A stretch of DNA of 52,505 bases, taken from positions 1 to 52,505 of the forward strand of contig JAKAJV010000055.1 of assembly GCA_021813585.1 (NCBI GenBank). The letters are read 5' to 3'. Every line of letters starts with the position of its first letter. The stretch's first letter is position 1. Under the pieces are notes generated by a model. It searched no databases. It was not told where the DNA came from and was given only the letters and a program-made list of their open reading frames with translations. Below are positions 37,373 through 46,559 of this stretch, piece by piece. The stretch comes from Bacteroidota bacterium (GTDB lineage Bacteria > Bacteroidota > Ignavibacteria > Ignavibacteriales > Ignavibacteriaceae). A program made the translations under genes and the position numbers.

Positions 37373-40300
37373 TTAATGAACTATTTGGGAGCCTAAGCTG
37401 TTTCCGGTTACGGCAACTAACGGCCCGGTTCTAAAATTCTTTGTTACCGTCTGGGCTATGACAACGTTATTTCTGTTCTTTGCGTCTACCCAGGTATTGC
37501 TAATGTATTCTTTTAATGTAGCCTTTACGGTAAAGGTGTAATTTTTATTAACCGTTAAAGTATTAGTAACCGGCGGCGGTTCCGGCGGCAAATTTCCGTA
37601 AGACGGAGTAACATTAGCCGCGGGATAACTGACAGTATTCAAGTTGGCTGATAAAATAGATGCACTTTGTAGAGCAGAAGCACTATTTGAAGAGCTGCTT
37701 GAAGTATTGATTTGCGCTAAATTACTATTGAGCGATATAGATGCTGATGTATTTAATGACGGCGACGTTAATATTGTATATAAATACTCGCCCAGATTAT
37801 TTTGATTAGTCTTAAGGTTTTGATTCGAAAGAGAGCCGTCGTCATTCTTGATTTTTAAAATTGCGGTTACAACCATCTTAAAGGTTCTTGTCTTTACCGA
37901 ACCGTCGGCTTGCTGTTCTGCAACATCAAATACTTTGTTCGGTACTAATCCGAATTGTACTGCTAACGGCAAAGACACTGGAAAATTATATTGCAGAGTA
38001 GGATGGACATATTGAATTAATAACTGCCTCTGGTCCTGCGCGGCGTCTCCCTGAGCAACGACTGCACCGTTTCCGGCGCTTGTTATTCCGGAACAATTTG
38101 TACCGTATTCAAAGTTCCTGTTGAATGACGTATTTACCAGGTAATGATTACCGGAGATATGTCCGATTTTTATTGAGCCTTGAACTTCTCCGGCAACGTA
38201 AACGGGATTCGGAAACTTTCCTTGCAGCCAGCCGCCTGCTTTTATATCGGCTATATTCCAAACTGAACTTTTGTGTTTTACGGATGCGGCAACATAAGCA
38301 TAGAACCCAATGCTGCCGGAGGCCTGCCAGCCGTTAATACCTATCCGCTCGGACGCGTTCTCGCAGTTCTGTCCGTTATATTCTGCAAAGGCAAGGTTAA
38401 GTTCGGCACCGGCTGCCAGAGCCAAAGAAGCATCGTATCCGCTGATTAAATTGAAGTCAACATTCTTATTGAACTTGAATCCGATTCCCAATGCAAAAGC
38501 CCTGCCTGTTGAGGTATTGTTGTTCACTCCGCTCGTGGTAACGCTCATTCCCGGATAAGCTCCGAATACTCCGTGGTAACCGTTCTTAAAAGTTTGCGAA
38601 AATCCCGACGGAGGAGTAATGTCGTTTCCGAACATCAAATACTCGTACAAGCTGGTATTAAAAACATTAACCGTATTAAGGTTGGCAGGCTCGCCAAACT
38701 TGAAATACCATTTATTATGTTTGCCGTCTATATCTAGTACAAGATTTGACGGGCTAGGTGTGGTTATAGGCGGCGCGTTTACGCTCACACTAGAGGAAAG
38801 ATTAAAATGTTTGTCGGGAAAATTATAACTTACGCTTACGTTGCCCTTAATATTTGCTTTAGCCCTTTGAGGCAAGGAAAGACCTGCGCCGACGTAAAAG
38901 TCGCCCGTAAAAGCAATGTATGTTAATCCCTGGCTGCTGGAAAATTGAGCGAGCAAACCTACATCCGCGTTAAAGGTCTCTTCCTTTGGAGTAGTTGCAA
39001 TTGTTGCCATTACACGCAGACCGAAATTTGATTTCTTTGGCTTGAATGTAAATCTTGTGCCCGACAAGGTCTTGTTTGACGATGTTAATACTGCATCCAT
39101 ATTATAGAATGCGCCTCCTCCGAATCCTCTGAATGCGATTCCCGTTAAGAACGGAACCCCCGGCGGAGGCAAAAGCACATCTGCTTCTACACGCCAATAT
39201 CTGTATAACGAACTCCCGTTTAGATAGTTTGTATTGCCGAATTCCACCAGAGCACTTGCCGATACTCCGACCGATGTAAAGTCTACATCAAGGTCACCTA
39301 GAAATCCGTTGCCGAAAACCGGATCGTCATTTCTTATAGCAATACTACCGTTAATTTTTACTGCCTGCATATTCGCATGCACAGAAACACTGTCTACAAA
39401 CACTCCGGTAAATTTAGGAGTAAACTTTTTTGTGGTGGAATTAAATTCAACCGCAAAGCCGGCACCTAAAGAAGTTGCGCCGCCGATATTGTCCGATAAA
39501 TTGGCAACAATATCTACCATTAGTGCGCCTCGCAGCAATTCCGGCGAAACTTTTGTTAAACTTTTGTAGTAGATTTTTTTAATCGATACCGGAAAATTGG
39601 CCATGAATTTTTGCGGACTAGCAAAGCTCCATGAACCGGGATTAAAATCCATAGTATTGCCCGATGAGTTGCTAGTATAGTTCAATCCCACGTTTTCAAA
39701 TCCCAGTTCCATCTTTACTCCCTTTACGCCTGCGGAACCTAAGGTTGAAAAATTAGGATTGTCCCATTTAAAAGTTCCGTTCATGCTAATTGAAACTGTT
39801 TTGGCGTTTTGTGTTATTGCCGCCGAGATATTGGAGGTCGGCAGCAATGTAATCGTGCCTTTCAAAATATCAGCTTCAATTGGCCCTGCAGGAAGAATTG
39901 TAATTTGAATATTATTGCCGCCGGAAGCCTGCGAGAAAGTTGCAGTATAATTTAAACTGTTCTGCGTAGTTGCCTGGCTAATAGGCAGTACAAGCTTTCC
40001 TTTTGCGGTTCCGCTTTCCAGCGAACTGTTTAGTATGGAAATTTCTACGGTATCTAAACTGGCGCTTAAATCGGCTACGCTGCCGGACTGCAGGTCGAAA
40101 ACATTTACAGCTTTAATTTTGGTGGTTAAGCCCATGTCATCGATTATAAAATTGGAGGCGGTTATTACGGGGGGAGTTGAATTATTTCCTGTTCTCCATG
40201 TTTCCGGTAATGTTATCCCAAAGCTTTTTACATAAAATCCTCTCCATGTATCGGTAGTATCGTTCAAATAATTAGCGGGAAAATTAATGCTTGAAGGATT

Positions 40301-42178
40301 TCGCGTGTCTGATAGATCTAAGGATATCGAATCTGCAAATATCTTAATGCCGTTCGTTCCGGCTATTTCACAATTAGGCAACGAGCCGGTAAGCAAAATA
40401 TCGTTCATGCTTGTGCCGTTGCCGGAAAGGCTTGCCTCTACCGAATCGGAAGATGCCGGAACGGGAAGCAGCCAGTCTCTTGTAAATTTAACGCCAAGTT
40501 CCAATCCGGCATCTTTAACTCCTGTGCTGTCCCATTCGATGTAACATCCCGAATTATCATCGCCTTTTTTAAATAGGAACTTCATCTTAGGATTAGAAGC
40601 AACGTTCGGTATCTCAAAATCTTCTGCTAACTCAACACGGCCGCTGTTAAATTCAATTTTAGCCGGATGGAATTTGAAATATTTACCTGCAAATCCGAGT
40701 GTATAAACCGTTCCGGACTTGGTAAATTTTTCCTGCGCCAAAAAGTTTATTTTGGATTCGTTCGGTTTGAAAACCATTTCGGTTATTACAAGCTTTTGGT
40801 TGCCGTTATTAAATTGCAAACCGAACGGCATTTTAAGCGCGTTGTTAGGTATTGGAGGCGGCGGGATGTTGCTGTTATAGTTTATCTGCGGCTGTCCGAA
40901 ATTAAGTCCGTTAACCCAGGAAACGAGATTATTTATTAGATTGTTAGTCCAGCTTACGGTATTGTCAACCACATTAGCAATGCCGGGTCCGGAAAGCAGA
41001 CTAAGCGCCCAAGCCTTAGGATAAGCCTGATAAGATGTACTCGAGCTACCGCTTTCGCTCGAAACTATTCCCCCGGATATTAAACGCTTCGTCGAATCTA
41101 TTCTGATCTTTTTAAATTCTACCGCAATTCTTGTCATCAGCCATTTGATGTATACGCTGCCTTTCCCGCTTAATGAGCTGTCAGCCTCGGTTGTTATTTG
41201 AGAGACTACTACTTCAAATTCTCCGTTAAGCCCGGCTTTAATTGTATCACCAACGGCTGCTGTTCCGGTTCCTCCGGCGGATGTTGAACTATCAAGAGGA
41301 GTGGTAATAATTAAACTCTTTTTTGTACTGCTCTGGCTGTTGCTTGTCGTGTCCTTTTTCGATCCGGAAATAACTATATTGTTAGTATCGAACGGAACAA
41401 CAGTACCGCCTTTTATAAATGAAAAAGCTTCGCTTGTTCCGTTATTGCTTCCTACCGGTTTCCCGTCTCTATCCAATGCCTGAACACCCCATCCGTATTT
41501 TTTATTTGCCTCCAATTTTCTTGCAGCTACCGGGTATTGAAGCATAGTTGTTCTAATGCCGGATTGTTCGAACAAAGCCGGATTTCTGCGCATAGCCTCT
41601 TCGGGAGATTGGTCGCCGATAATTTCAACAATCTTTATTTTGTAGTTTATTTGTCCGGGGGTATTCGGCATTGGGGCAAGCCAGGTGAATACCGGCTGAA
41701 TTCCATAGTCGACGGTTTGGCCGTCGGCAGGTGAAATAAGTGAGGGCGGTGATGAGATTTCAATTTTCTGTTCGATGCAATCCGAGCCTATTTCCGCGCC
41801 CGACTCATCGTTCACATGAATGCAAATAGTATAACTTCCGGAAGGCGCATTACCGGTACGCGTAAATGCTTCACGCCAACTGCCCGACTTGAAACTTACA
41901 TTTCCCGATTTTATATCATTGTAGGAAATCAATTTCACTCCCGGCGGCAAACTAAATGGCTTCGAACTGCCTTCAACTACTATGCCCTCATTATTTTCTT
42001 CTATAGTGCCGCTCAAAGTAATTTGCAGCGTGTTCATGCCGGAGTTGATAACTGTTACTTTCCAAATATCTGCAGCCCGCAGCTGGTTGGGCGGCGGCTG
42101 CATAAGCTTAACCGAAACCTGTCCGAATACTAATTCTCCCCAAATTAATAACGCCATAATGAGTAATCTTTCTTTCAT
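37373..42178 (-). CDS. Giant secreted TANFOR-like protein (1601 aa)
   Basis: A signal peptide (MKERLLIMALLIWGELVFGQ) is followed by a TANFOR-like module at residues 21-255: VKLMQPPPNQLRAADIWKVT, LSLPPG-type turn at ~77-80, GSYTICIHVNDESG, FTWLAPMPNTPGQINYKIKI, EEAMRRNPALFEQSG and KYGWGVQALD. From memory, TANFOR proteins of Bacteroidota show this same order. About 1100 residues of beta-rich sequence follow, rich in Ser, Asn and Gly, with motifs such as RGFGGGAFYNMDA and AGAELNLAFAEYNGQNC. A Ser/Asn-rich stretch lies near residue 1500. There is no T9SS domain and the C-terminus (NSLGSQIVH) is not aromatic. It is the largest gene in the window and heads the three-gene structural unit. Function unknown; a surface adhesin or structural protein is possible. 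Confidence 0.7.
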   Translation of the reverse strand: MKERLLIMALLIWGELVFGQVSVKLMQPPPNQLRAADIWKVTVINSGMNTLQITLSGTIEENNEGIVVEGSSKPFSLPPGVKLISYNDIKSGNVSFKSGSWREAFTRTGNAPSGSYTICIHVNDESGAEIGSDCIEQKIEISSPPSLISPADGQTVDYGIQPVFTWLAPMPNTPGQINYKIKIVEIIGDQSPEEAMRRNPALFEQSGIRTTMLQYPVAARKLEANKKYGWGVQALDRDGKPVGSNNGTSEAFSFIKGGTVVPFDTNNIVISGSKKDTTSNSQSSTKKSLIITTPLDSSTSAGGTGTAAVGDTIKAGLNGEFEVVVSQITTEADSSLSGKGSVYIKWLMTRIAVEFKKIRIDSTKRLISGGIVSSESGSSSTSYQAYPKAWALSLLSGPGIANVVDNTVSWTNNLINNLVSWVNGLNFGQPQINYNSNIPPPPIPNNALKMPFGLQFNNGNQKLVITEMVFKPNESKINFLAQEKFTKSGTVYTLGFAGKYFKFHPAKIEFNSGRVELAEDFEIPNVASNPKMKFLFKKGDDNSGCYIEWDSTGVKDAGLELGVKFTRDWLLPVPASSDSVEASLSGNGTSMNDILLTGSLPNCEIAGTNGIKIFADSISLDLSDTRNPSSINFPANYLNDTTDTWRGFYVKSFGITLPETWRTGNNSTPPVITASNFIIDDMGLTTKIKAVNVFDLQSGSVADLSASLDTVEISILNSSLESGTAKGKLVLPISQATTQNSLNYTATFSQASGGNNIQITILPAGPIEADILKGTITLLPTSNISAAITQNAKTVSISMNGTFKWDNPNFSTLGSAGVKGVKMELGFENVGLNYTSNSSGNTMDFNPGSWSFASPQKFMANFPVSIKKIYYKSLTKVSPELLRGALMVDIVANLSDNIGGATSLGAGFAVEFNSTTKKFTPKFTGVFVDSVSVHANMQAVKINGSIAIRNDDPVFGNGFLGDLDVDFTSVGVSASALVEFGNTNYLNGSSLYRYWRVEADVLLPPPGVPFLTGIAFRGFGGGAFYNMDAVLTSSNKTLSGTRFTFKPKKSNFGLRVMATIATTPKEETFNADVGLLAQFSSSQGLTYIAFTGDFYVGAGLSLPQRAKANIKGNVSVSYNFPDKHFNLSSSVSVNAPPITTPSPSNLVLDIDGKHNKWYFKFGEPANLNTVNVFNTSLYEYLMFGNDITPPSGFSQTFKNGYHGVFGAYPGMSVTTSGVNNNTSTGRAFALGIGFKFNKNVDFNLISGYDASLALAAGAELNLAFAEYNGQNCENASERIGINGWQASGSIGFYAYVAASVKHKSSVWNIADIKAGGWLQGKFPNPVYVAGEVQGSIKIGHISGNHYLVNTSFNRNFEYGTNCSGITSAGNGAVVAQGDAAQDQRQLLIQYVHPTLQYNFPVSLPLAVQFGLVPNKVFDVAEQQADGSVKTRTFKMVVTAILKIKNDDGSLSNQNLKTNQNNLGEYLYTILTSPSLNTSASISLNSNLAQINTSSSSSNSASALQSASILSANLNTVSYPAANVTPSYGNLPPEPPPVTNTLTVNKNYTFTVKATLKEYISNTWVDAKNRNNVVIAQTVTKNFRTGPLVAVTGNSLGSQIVH

Positions 42179-42220
42179 ACATCACCGTTCTGTTTTAATT
42201 AAAGGTATAACTTAATCCGC

Positions 42221-42478
42221 TTAAATTATTTCGCCGTTCCTTATTTTTATTGTCTTTTTATCCCGCAGGCTTTTAATTGACGATTTTAGTTTTTCTATTT
42301 TTTCTGCCGAAACATTCGGGTCGTTTTCCAGATCGGCTATAGCTTCCTCAATCGAATTAAATTCCTTTACGTTATCCTCATCGCTTTCTTTTTTGATGAT
42401 TAATATCGGAACGCTGCGTGAACTTGATTTCGCAAAGAGTCGTAATAATTTTTTTATTGTTTTCACTAGATGCTTCAA
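42221..42478 (-). CDS. Small hypothetical protein (85 aa)
   Basis: This 85-aa frame starts at TTG and has no internal Met. It opens with a basic amphipathic helix (KTIKKLLRLFAKSSSR), a short strand (VPILIIKK) and then an acidic helical hairpin (FNSIEEAIADLENDPNVSAEKIEKLKSSI). The clear charge segregation and its position between the kinase and the 1601-aa gene support a real gene. No family recognised. It could be a small regulator or chaperone of the operon. Confidence 0.5.
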   Translation of the reverse strand: MKHLVKTIKKLLRLFAKSSSRSVPILIIKKESDEDNVKEFNSIEEAIADLENDPNVSAEKIEKLKSSIKSLRDKKTIKIRNGEII

Positions 42479-42606
42479 ATTTTAATGCTAACCTAAGCAC
42501 AATGCATTGCAGCTTCAACGGCAAACAAGTATAAGGCCGGTGTTATTAAGCGAGCGGTATGAAATTTTAATTAATCGGTAAGTGAATTAGGCGTGGAGGA
42601 ATCCGG

Positions 42607-45579
42607 CTAGATAATCTTATACATTGGCTCTGGTAAAGAAATAATAACCTCGGTACCGCGCGAATCATTATTTCTGTTACTGAGGTCTTCGAAGACAATA
42701 GGCTTAGGCAACAGCATTTTACTGCTTAACAGACTGAGCCGCTCTTCGATAATTTGTATACCTCTGGAAATGTGGTCGTCATTTTTATTCTTCTTCGCTT
42801 CATTTATTCCTATACCGTTGTCCCTAATCTTTATAACCAATGCTTTGCAGGTTGCTGAGTCGCTCTCTATATCTTCAAAGGAAAACGAAATCGTAAGAAT
42901 TCCTTTGCGGCCGGAATCAATAATCCCGTGCCATAGTGAATTCTCAACAAACGGCTGAACGATCATATTCGGAATCATAATCGAATCTATATCTACATTC
43001 TTGCCGGCAATAATATCATAAGAAAATTTTTCCTGAAACCTCATTTTTTCCAGGTCGAGGTAAAGCCTTAGGCGGCTGATTTCATCACTTAATAAAATGA
43101 ATCCTTTTCCTGCAGTATCAAGGTTCTTTCTAATCAGCTTTGCCATCATTGCAATGTAGTCGTTGGCCTCGTCATTTCTTCTGAAATTAATTAGGTACTG
43201 AACTGAATTGAGAGCATTAAAAATGAAGTGGGGATTCATCATTGCGGATAAAGCCTGGTGCTTCAAGTCGTTGATTCTTTCCGTAAGCTCAAGCTGCTGC
43301 CTAATTTTTCTGTTGTTAATTTGCAGACGCCACATAGCTACAATTGTAAATGCAGCAGCCAGTGAAAAGAATATCAGCAAGTTAAACCAGGGCGTCTCGG
43401 TAAATTTGGGCATAATCCTGAACGTTAGTGCTGTAGCCTCTCCCCATTCGGAATTTTGTGTTTTAGCCGCTAGCTTCAGGTTGTAAACTCCGTTCTTCAG
43501 CGAGCTGAAATCCAAAAAATTATTTTCCGTTTCTGCCGTGTCTGAGTTTAATATATATCTGTATTTTATAGATCCCGGGGCCGAATAATCTAAAGCTACA
43601 AAATCTATGTACACGTTGTTCTGATCGGGTTCGAAATTCAGAACATCAGTTGAAACAAATAGCGAATCACCAGCTTTAATTCCGTTAATCTTTACGGTAG
43701 GTGAATGTTGTTTGTACAGGTCGAAGAATTTCATATCTAGTACGGTTAATCCCCTGCTGGTCCCAATGTATAGTAAATTATTCCGGTTGTCATAATTTAG
43801 GGAAAGTATCTCATCAGAAGGTAATCCTGTTTGGCTGCTCAGCATTTTAATTTCGCTTCCGTCAATCAGATAAAGCCCTTTCATAGTGCCAATCCAAATT
43901 CTGTTACGGTAATCTGAAACTACGGAAGTGGGAGTGTTTAATTTGTTATTTCCTAAACTTGTGTAGCTTGAAATAGAGCCGGTGCTCAAATTATAACGGG
44001 CTAACCCTTTGGCACCGGTAAACCAGACGCTGTTTTCCCCCTCAACAAATATGGAATTTATTTTCGAGCTCAATACAGGATTATCCGGGAAAAATGTTTT
44101 CTTCCAGCTAGCGGCGGCTTGGTTGGGGCCTGTTCTTGTGAGCCTGCATAATCCCATACTCGTACCGGTCCAGATATTCCCCTTTGTATCCTCCGCGATT
44201 ACGTTTACCCGGTTCAGCAACACCTGGTTGTTAAAAACCGGATACCACATTGATCTCTGTACAAAATAATTAAATTCTTTTTGTAAGCTGTAACTGTTAC
44301 CCAGGCTTCCGTACAAATAGTACCCCGCGGCCGTTTTTAGAAATGAGGGGTAGTTCAAAAATCGAAATTTTAATTCTTTGAAATTTGCCGTCCTAATCTC
44401 CGGAGTCTCGGACGCCCAGCAGACGTAAATAAAATCGTCGGGATTATAGATACCGTTAATGTATCCCGATAGTGCCCTTCCGGAATTATCCGTCAGAAGA
44501 TGGACAACTCCGTTCTCCAGTATATCAATGCCATCAATGGTGCCGATTATCAGTTTACCGGATTTATCCAGCGAGAGGCAAGTAATGTTATCATTATTCA
44601 ATCCGTCTTTCTCGGTAAAATTTCTTAAGTAGAGATTGTTTAAACAGTATACTCCTTTGCCGTATGTACTTATCCATAAATTGTTCTCTTTGTCCTCATA
44701 GAAACAGCAGATCTGGGTATTCTCCAGCCCCATTTTTGCACCGACATTTATAACCTTACCTGTACTGCTTGAAATTAAATAGAAGCCTTTACCAAAAACA
44801 GAAAACCATATGTTGTTATTTCTGTCGCAGTAAATGTGATAAATAATTTTGTCGGGGAACAAATTCACTCCGATTTTTTTTATCACTTTGTTGCTTTTCA
44901 CTTGATAGATTAATCCTTTTGCGCCGATTAAGTAACTGCCGTCATTGTTTTCGGCAAGGCAATATATTGTTGAATCATTTAATCCTTTAATATTTATTTT
45001 GGTTAATTTGAAATTATCTACATTGTACAATCCTTTTGAAGTTAACGCCATCAGCTTATTATCCGTCGTTTTTTTCAATCTGTTCAGAGTAACGGGATTG
45101 GTATAGATAATTGAATCGGCAAAAGGCTTTTTGTTTTTCTCATCGATTATGATTATAGCTCCATAGCTAATGTAGGTGTATAGCTTCCCTTTAAATTTTA
45201 ATATATACGCCATGTTAAAATTTTTATCTTTAACCTTATCGCGGAAGTTTTCTATTATGCCGTTTCTTAAAACATTAATTCCCTTTTCGTAATTGCCGAT
45301 AAACATTTCCCCCTTGTCGCCTTCAAGCAAAGAAGTAATAACATTTGAATTAAGTCCGTCGTTAATAGTAAAGTTCTTAAAATTCTTACCGTCGAACCGG
45401 CTGAGCCCGTTTAGCGTACCTAACCATATATAACCGCTATTGTCCTGAATAACATCAAAAACCGTAGATGATGCCAGGCCGTCCGAGGAATCGTAATGAT
45501 AATATGGAGGAGTTTGAGGATACAGTTGAATAGTTAGGAGAGTGCTGATTAATATAATTATTAAAGCTTGTTTTATCAT
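42607..45579 (-). CDS. Sensor histidine kinase: reg_prop propellers, Y_Y_Y, LytS-type kinase
   Basis: This 990-aa protein has a signal peptide/anchor (~1-21) and two seven-blade-type periplasmic propellers built from reg_prop repeats (SGYIWLGTLNGLSRFDG, NNLWISTYGKGVYCLNN, GNIWTGTSMGLCRL), residues ~25-640. A Y_Y_Y domain (DYSAPGSIKYRYILNS) lies at ~645-725 and a membrane helix at 732-751. The His_kinase domain has phospho-acceptor His784 in NPHFIFNALN, and the ATPase domain has DNGIGI near 920. Unlike hybrid two-component systems of Bacteroides there is no fused receiver; the partner is the LytTR regulator 2 bp upstream. In related systems such sensors bind glycans, but the signal here is unknown. 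Confidence 0.92.
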   Translation of the reverse strand: MIKQALIIILISTLLTIQLYPQTPPYYHYDSSDGLASSTVFDVIQDNSGYIWLGTLNGLSRFDGKNFKNFTINDGLNSNVITSLLEGDKGEMFIGNYEKGINVLRNGIIENFRDKVKDKNFNMAYILKFKGKLYTYISYGAIIIIDEKNKKPFADSIIYTNPVTLNRLKKTTDNKLMALTSKGLYNVDNFKLTKINIKGLNDSTIYCLAENNDGSYLIGAKGLIYQVKSNKVIKKIGVNLFPDKIIYHIYCDRNNNIWFSVFGKGFYLISSSTGKVINVGAKMGLENTQICCFYEDKENNLWISTYGKGVYCLNNLYLRNFTEKDGLNNDNITCLSLDKSGKLIIGTIDGIDILENGVVHLLTDNSGRALSGYINGIYNPDDFIYVCWASETPEIRTANFKELKFRFLNYPSFLKTAAGYYLYGSLGNSYSLQKEFNYFVQRSMWYPVFNNQVLLNRVNVIAEDTKGNIWTGTSMGLCRLTRTGPNQAAASWKKTFFPDNPVLSSKINSIFVEGENSVWFTGAKGLARYNLSTGSISSYTSLGNNKLNTPTSVVSDYRNRIWIGTMKGLYLIDGSEIKMLSSQTGLPSDEILSLNYDNRNNLLYIGTSRGLTVLDMKFFDLYKQHSPTVKINGIKAGDSLFVSTDVLNFEPDQNNVYIDFVALDYSAPGSIKYRYILNSDTAETENNFLDFSSLKNGVYNLKLAAKTQNSEWGEATALTFRIMPKFTETPWFNLLIFFSLAAAFTIVAMWRLQINNRKIRQQLELTERINDLKHQALSAMMNPHFIFNALNSVQYLINFRRNDEANDYIAMMAKLIRKNLDTAGKGFILLSDEISRLRLYLDLEKMRFQEKFSYDIIAGKNVDIDSIMIPNMIVQPFVENSLWHGIIDSGRKGILTISFSFEDIESDSATCKALVIKIRDNGIGINEAKKNKNDDHISRGIQIIEERLSLLSSKMLLPKPIVFEDLSNRNNDSRGTEVIISLPEPMYKII

Positions 45580-45581
45580 AC

Positions 45582-46376
45582 TCAGACAGTGTTAATTACC
45601 GTCTTTATTTTTTGAACAAAATCCGGGGCCTTTCTTCGGGATATTTCTATCTTGCTGCCGTCAGTCATTATTACGTAACCTCCGTCTTTGCTCGTATAGC
45701 TTTTTACATAATTTAAATTGACAATATGAGACTTATGAATTCTGAAGAATTTTGTCTTAGTCAAAGCGTTCTCGAAATCTTTTAAAGTGCGTGAAATAAT
45801 ATCGTGCTTACCGTCGTTCTTAATTAATTTTGTATAGCACCCGTCGGCTTCCAGTCTTACGATCTGATCTATTACAACTACGTTAAATCCGTTTGCCGAA
45901 GGAATGATTAATTTTTCCGCATCGATGATAAGTTTATCATTTATATTTTTATTTTGCAGCGTAACCAGTTTTGTTACTGTTTGTCTAAGCTCTTTAATGC
46001 TTACCGGTTTTAAAAGGTAATCTACCGCTCCGGCCTTTACGGCTTTAATTCCGAACTCTTCATGCGCACTAACAAATACGGCCATAAAATCACGCTCGTC
46101 AAACTGGTCAAGAAAGTCAAATCCGTCTAGTACAGGCATATTTATATCAAGGAAGACTACGTCCGGGTCAATTTCATTTACCAGTTCTTTGGCCTGCATA
46201 ACTGATTCTGCAAGCCCGCGTATTTCTATCTCGGGGCAGTAATCATCAATAATCTTATTAAGATTTTCCCTTCCGTGCAATTCGTCATCAACTATAATTG
46301 CCCTTAATTTAACCGGTATTAATTGTACTGGCATGGATATTTTTTTATTTGTATTTGAAGATTCCGCACCATTCAA
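45582..46376 (-). CDS. LytTR-family response regulator
   Basis: This 264-aa protein has a receiver domain (~23-140) with acidic pocket Asp30/Asp31, phospho-acceptor Asp77 in VFLDINMP and Lys123 in LLKPVS. A LytTR DNA-binding domain follows (~165-260: VRLEADGCYTKLI, FENALTKTKFFRIHKSHIVNLNYVKSY). The start shown is a TTG; ATG at 46334 (MPVQLIPVKLRAIIVDDE) is an equally good choice and removes 14 poorly conserved residues. It is encoded 2 bp before the cognate kinase. Likely targets are its own operon, the TANFOR-like genes and possibly the divergent T9SS gene, since a paired direct repeat lies between them. Confidence 0.92.
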   Translation of the reverse strand: MNGAESSNTNKKISMPVQLIPVKLRAIIVDDELHGRENLNKIIDDYCPEIEIRGLAESVMQAKELVNEIDPDVVFLDINMPVLDGFDFLDQFDERDFMAVFVSAHEEFGIKAVKAGAVDYLLKPVSIKELRQTVTKLVTLQNKNINDKLIIDAEKLIIPSANGFNVVVIDQIVRLEADGCYTKLIKNDGKHDIISRTLKDFENALTKTKFFRIHKSHIVNLNYVKSYTSKDGGYVIMTDGSKIEISRRKAPDFVQKIKTVINTV

Positions 46377-46450
46377 ATACGGTAGATATTATGAATACTA
46401 ATTTTATTTTTCTGTTTTTTATAAAGATAACACATTTTAATTAAATAAGC

Positions 46451-46480
46451 ATAAAAAACAGCTTGAAATAAAAAACAGCT
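46451..46480. promoter_or_regulatory. Paired 13-bp direct repeat in the divergent promoter region
   Basis: ataaaaaacagct occurs at 46451-46463 and again at 46468-46480, a 17-bp period, between the LytTR regulator gene and the divergent T9SS gene. LytTR proteins bind paired direct repeats, so this could be an operator; the spacing is shorter than the roughly 21 bp usual for that family, hence low confidence. Confidence 0.4.
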
Positions 46481-46559
46481 ATACCGGATATTGACATTAT
46501 AAACTTTTTTTATGAGTTTTTATCCGGGCATTCAAAAATTAAAACTAATAGGAGGCACT

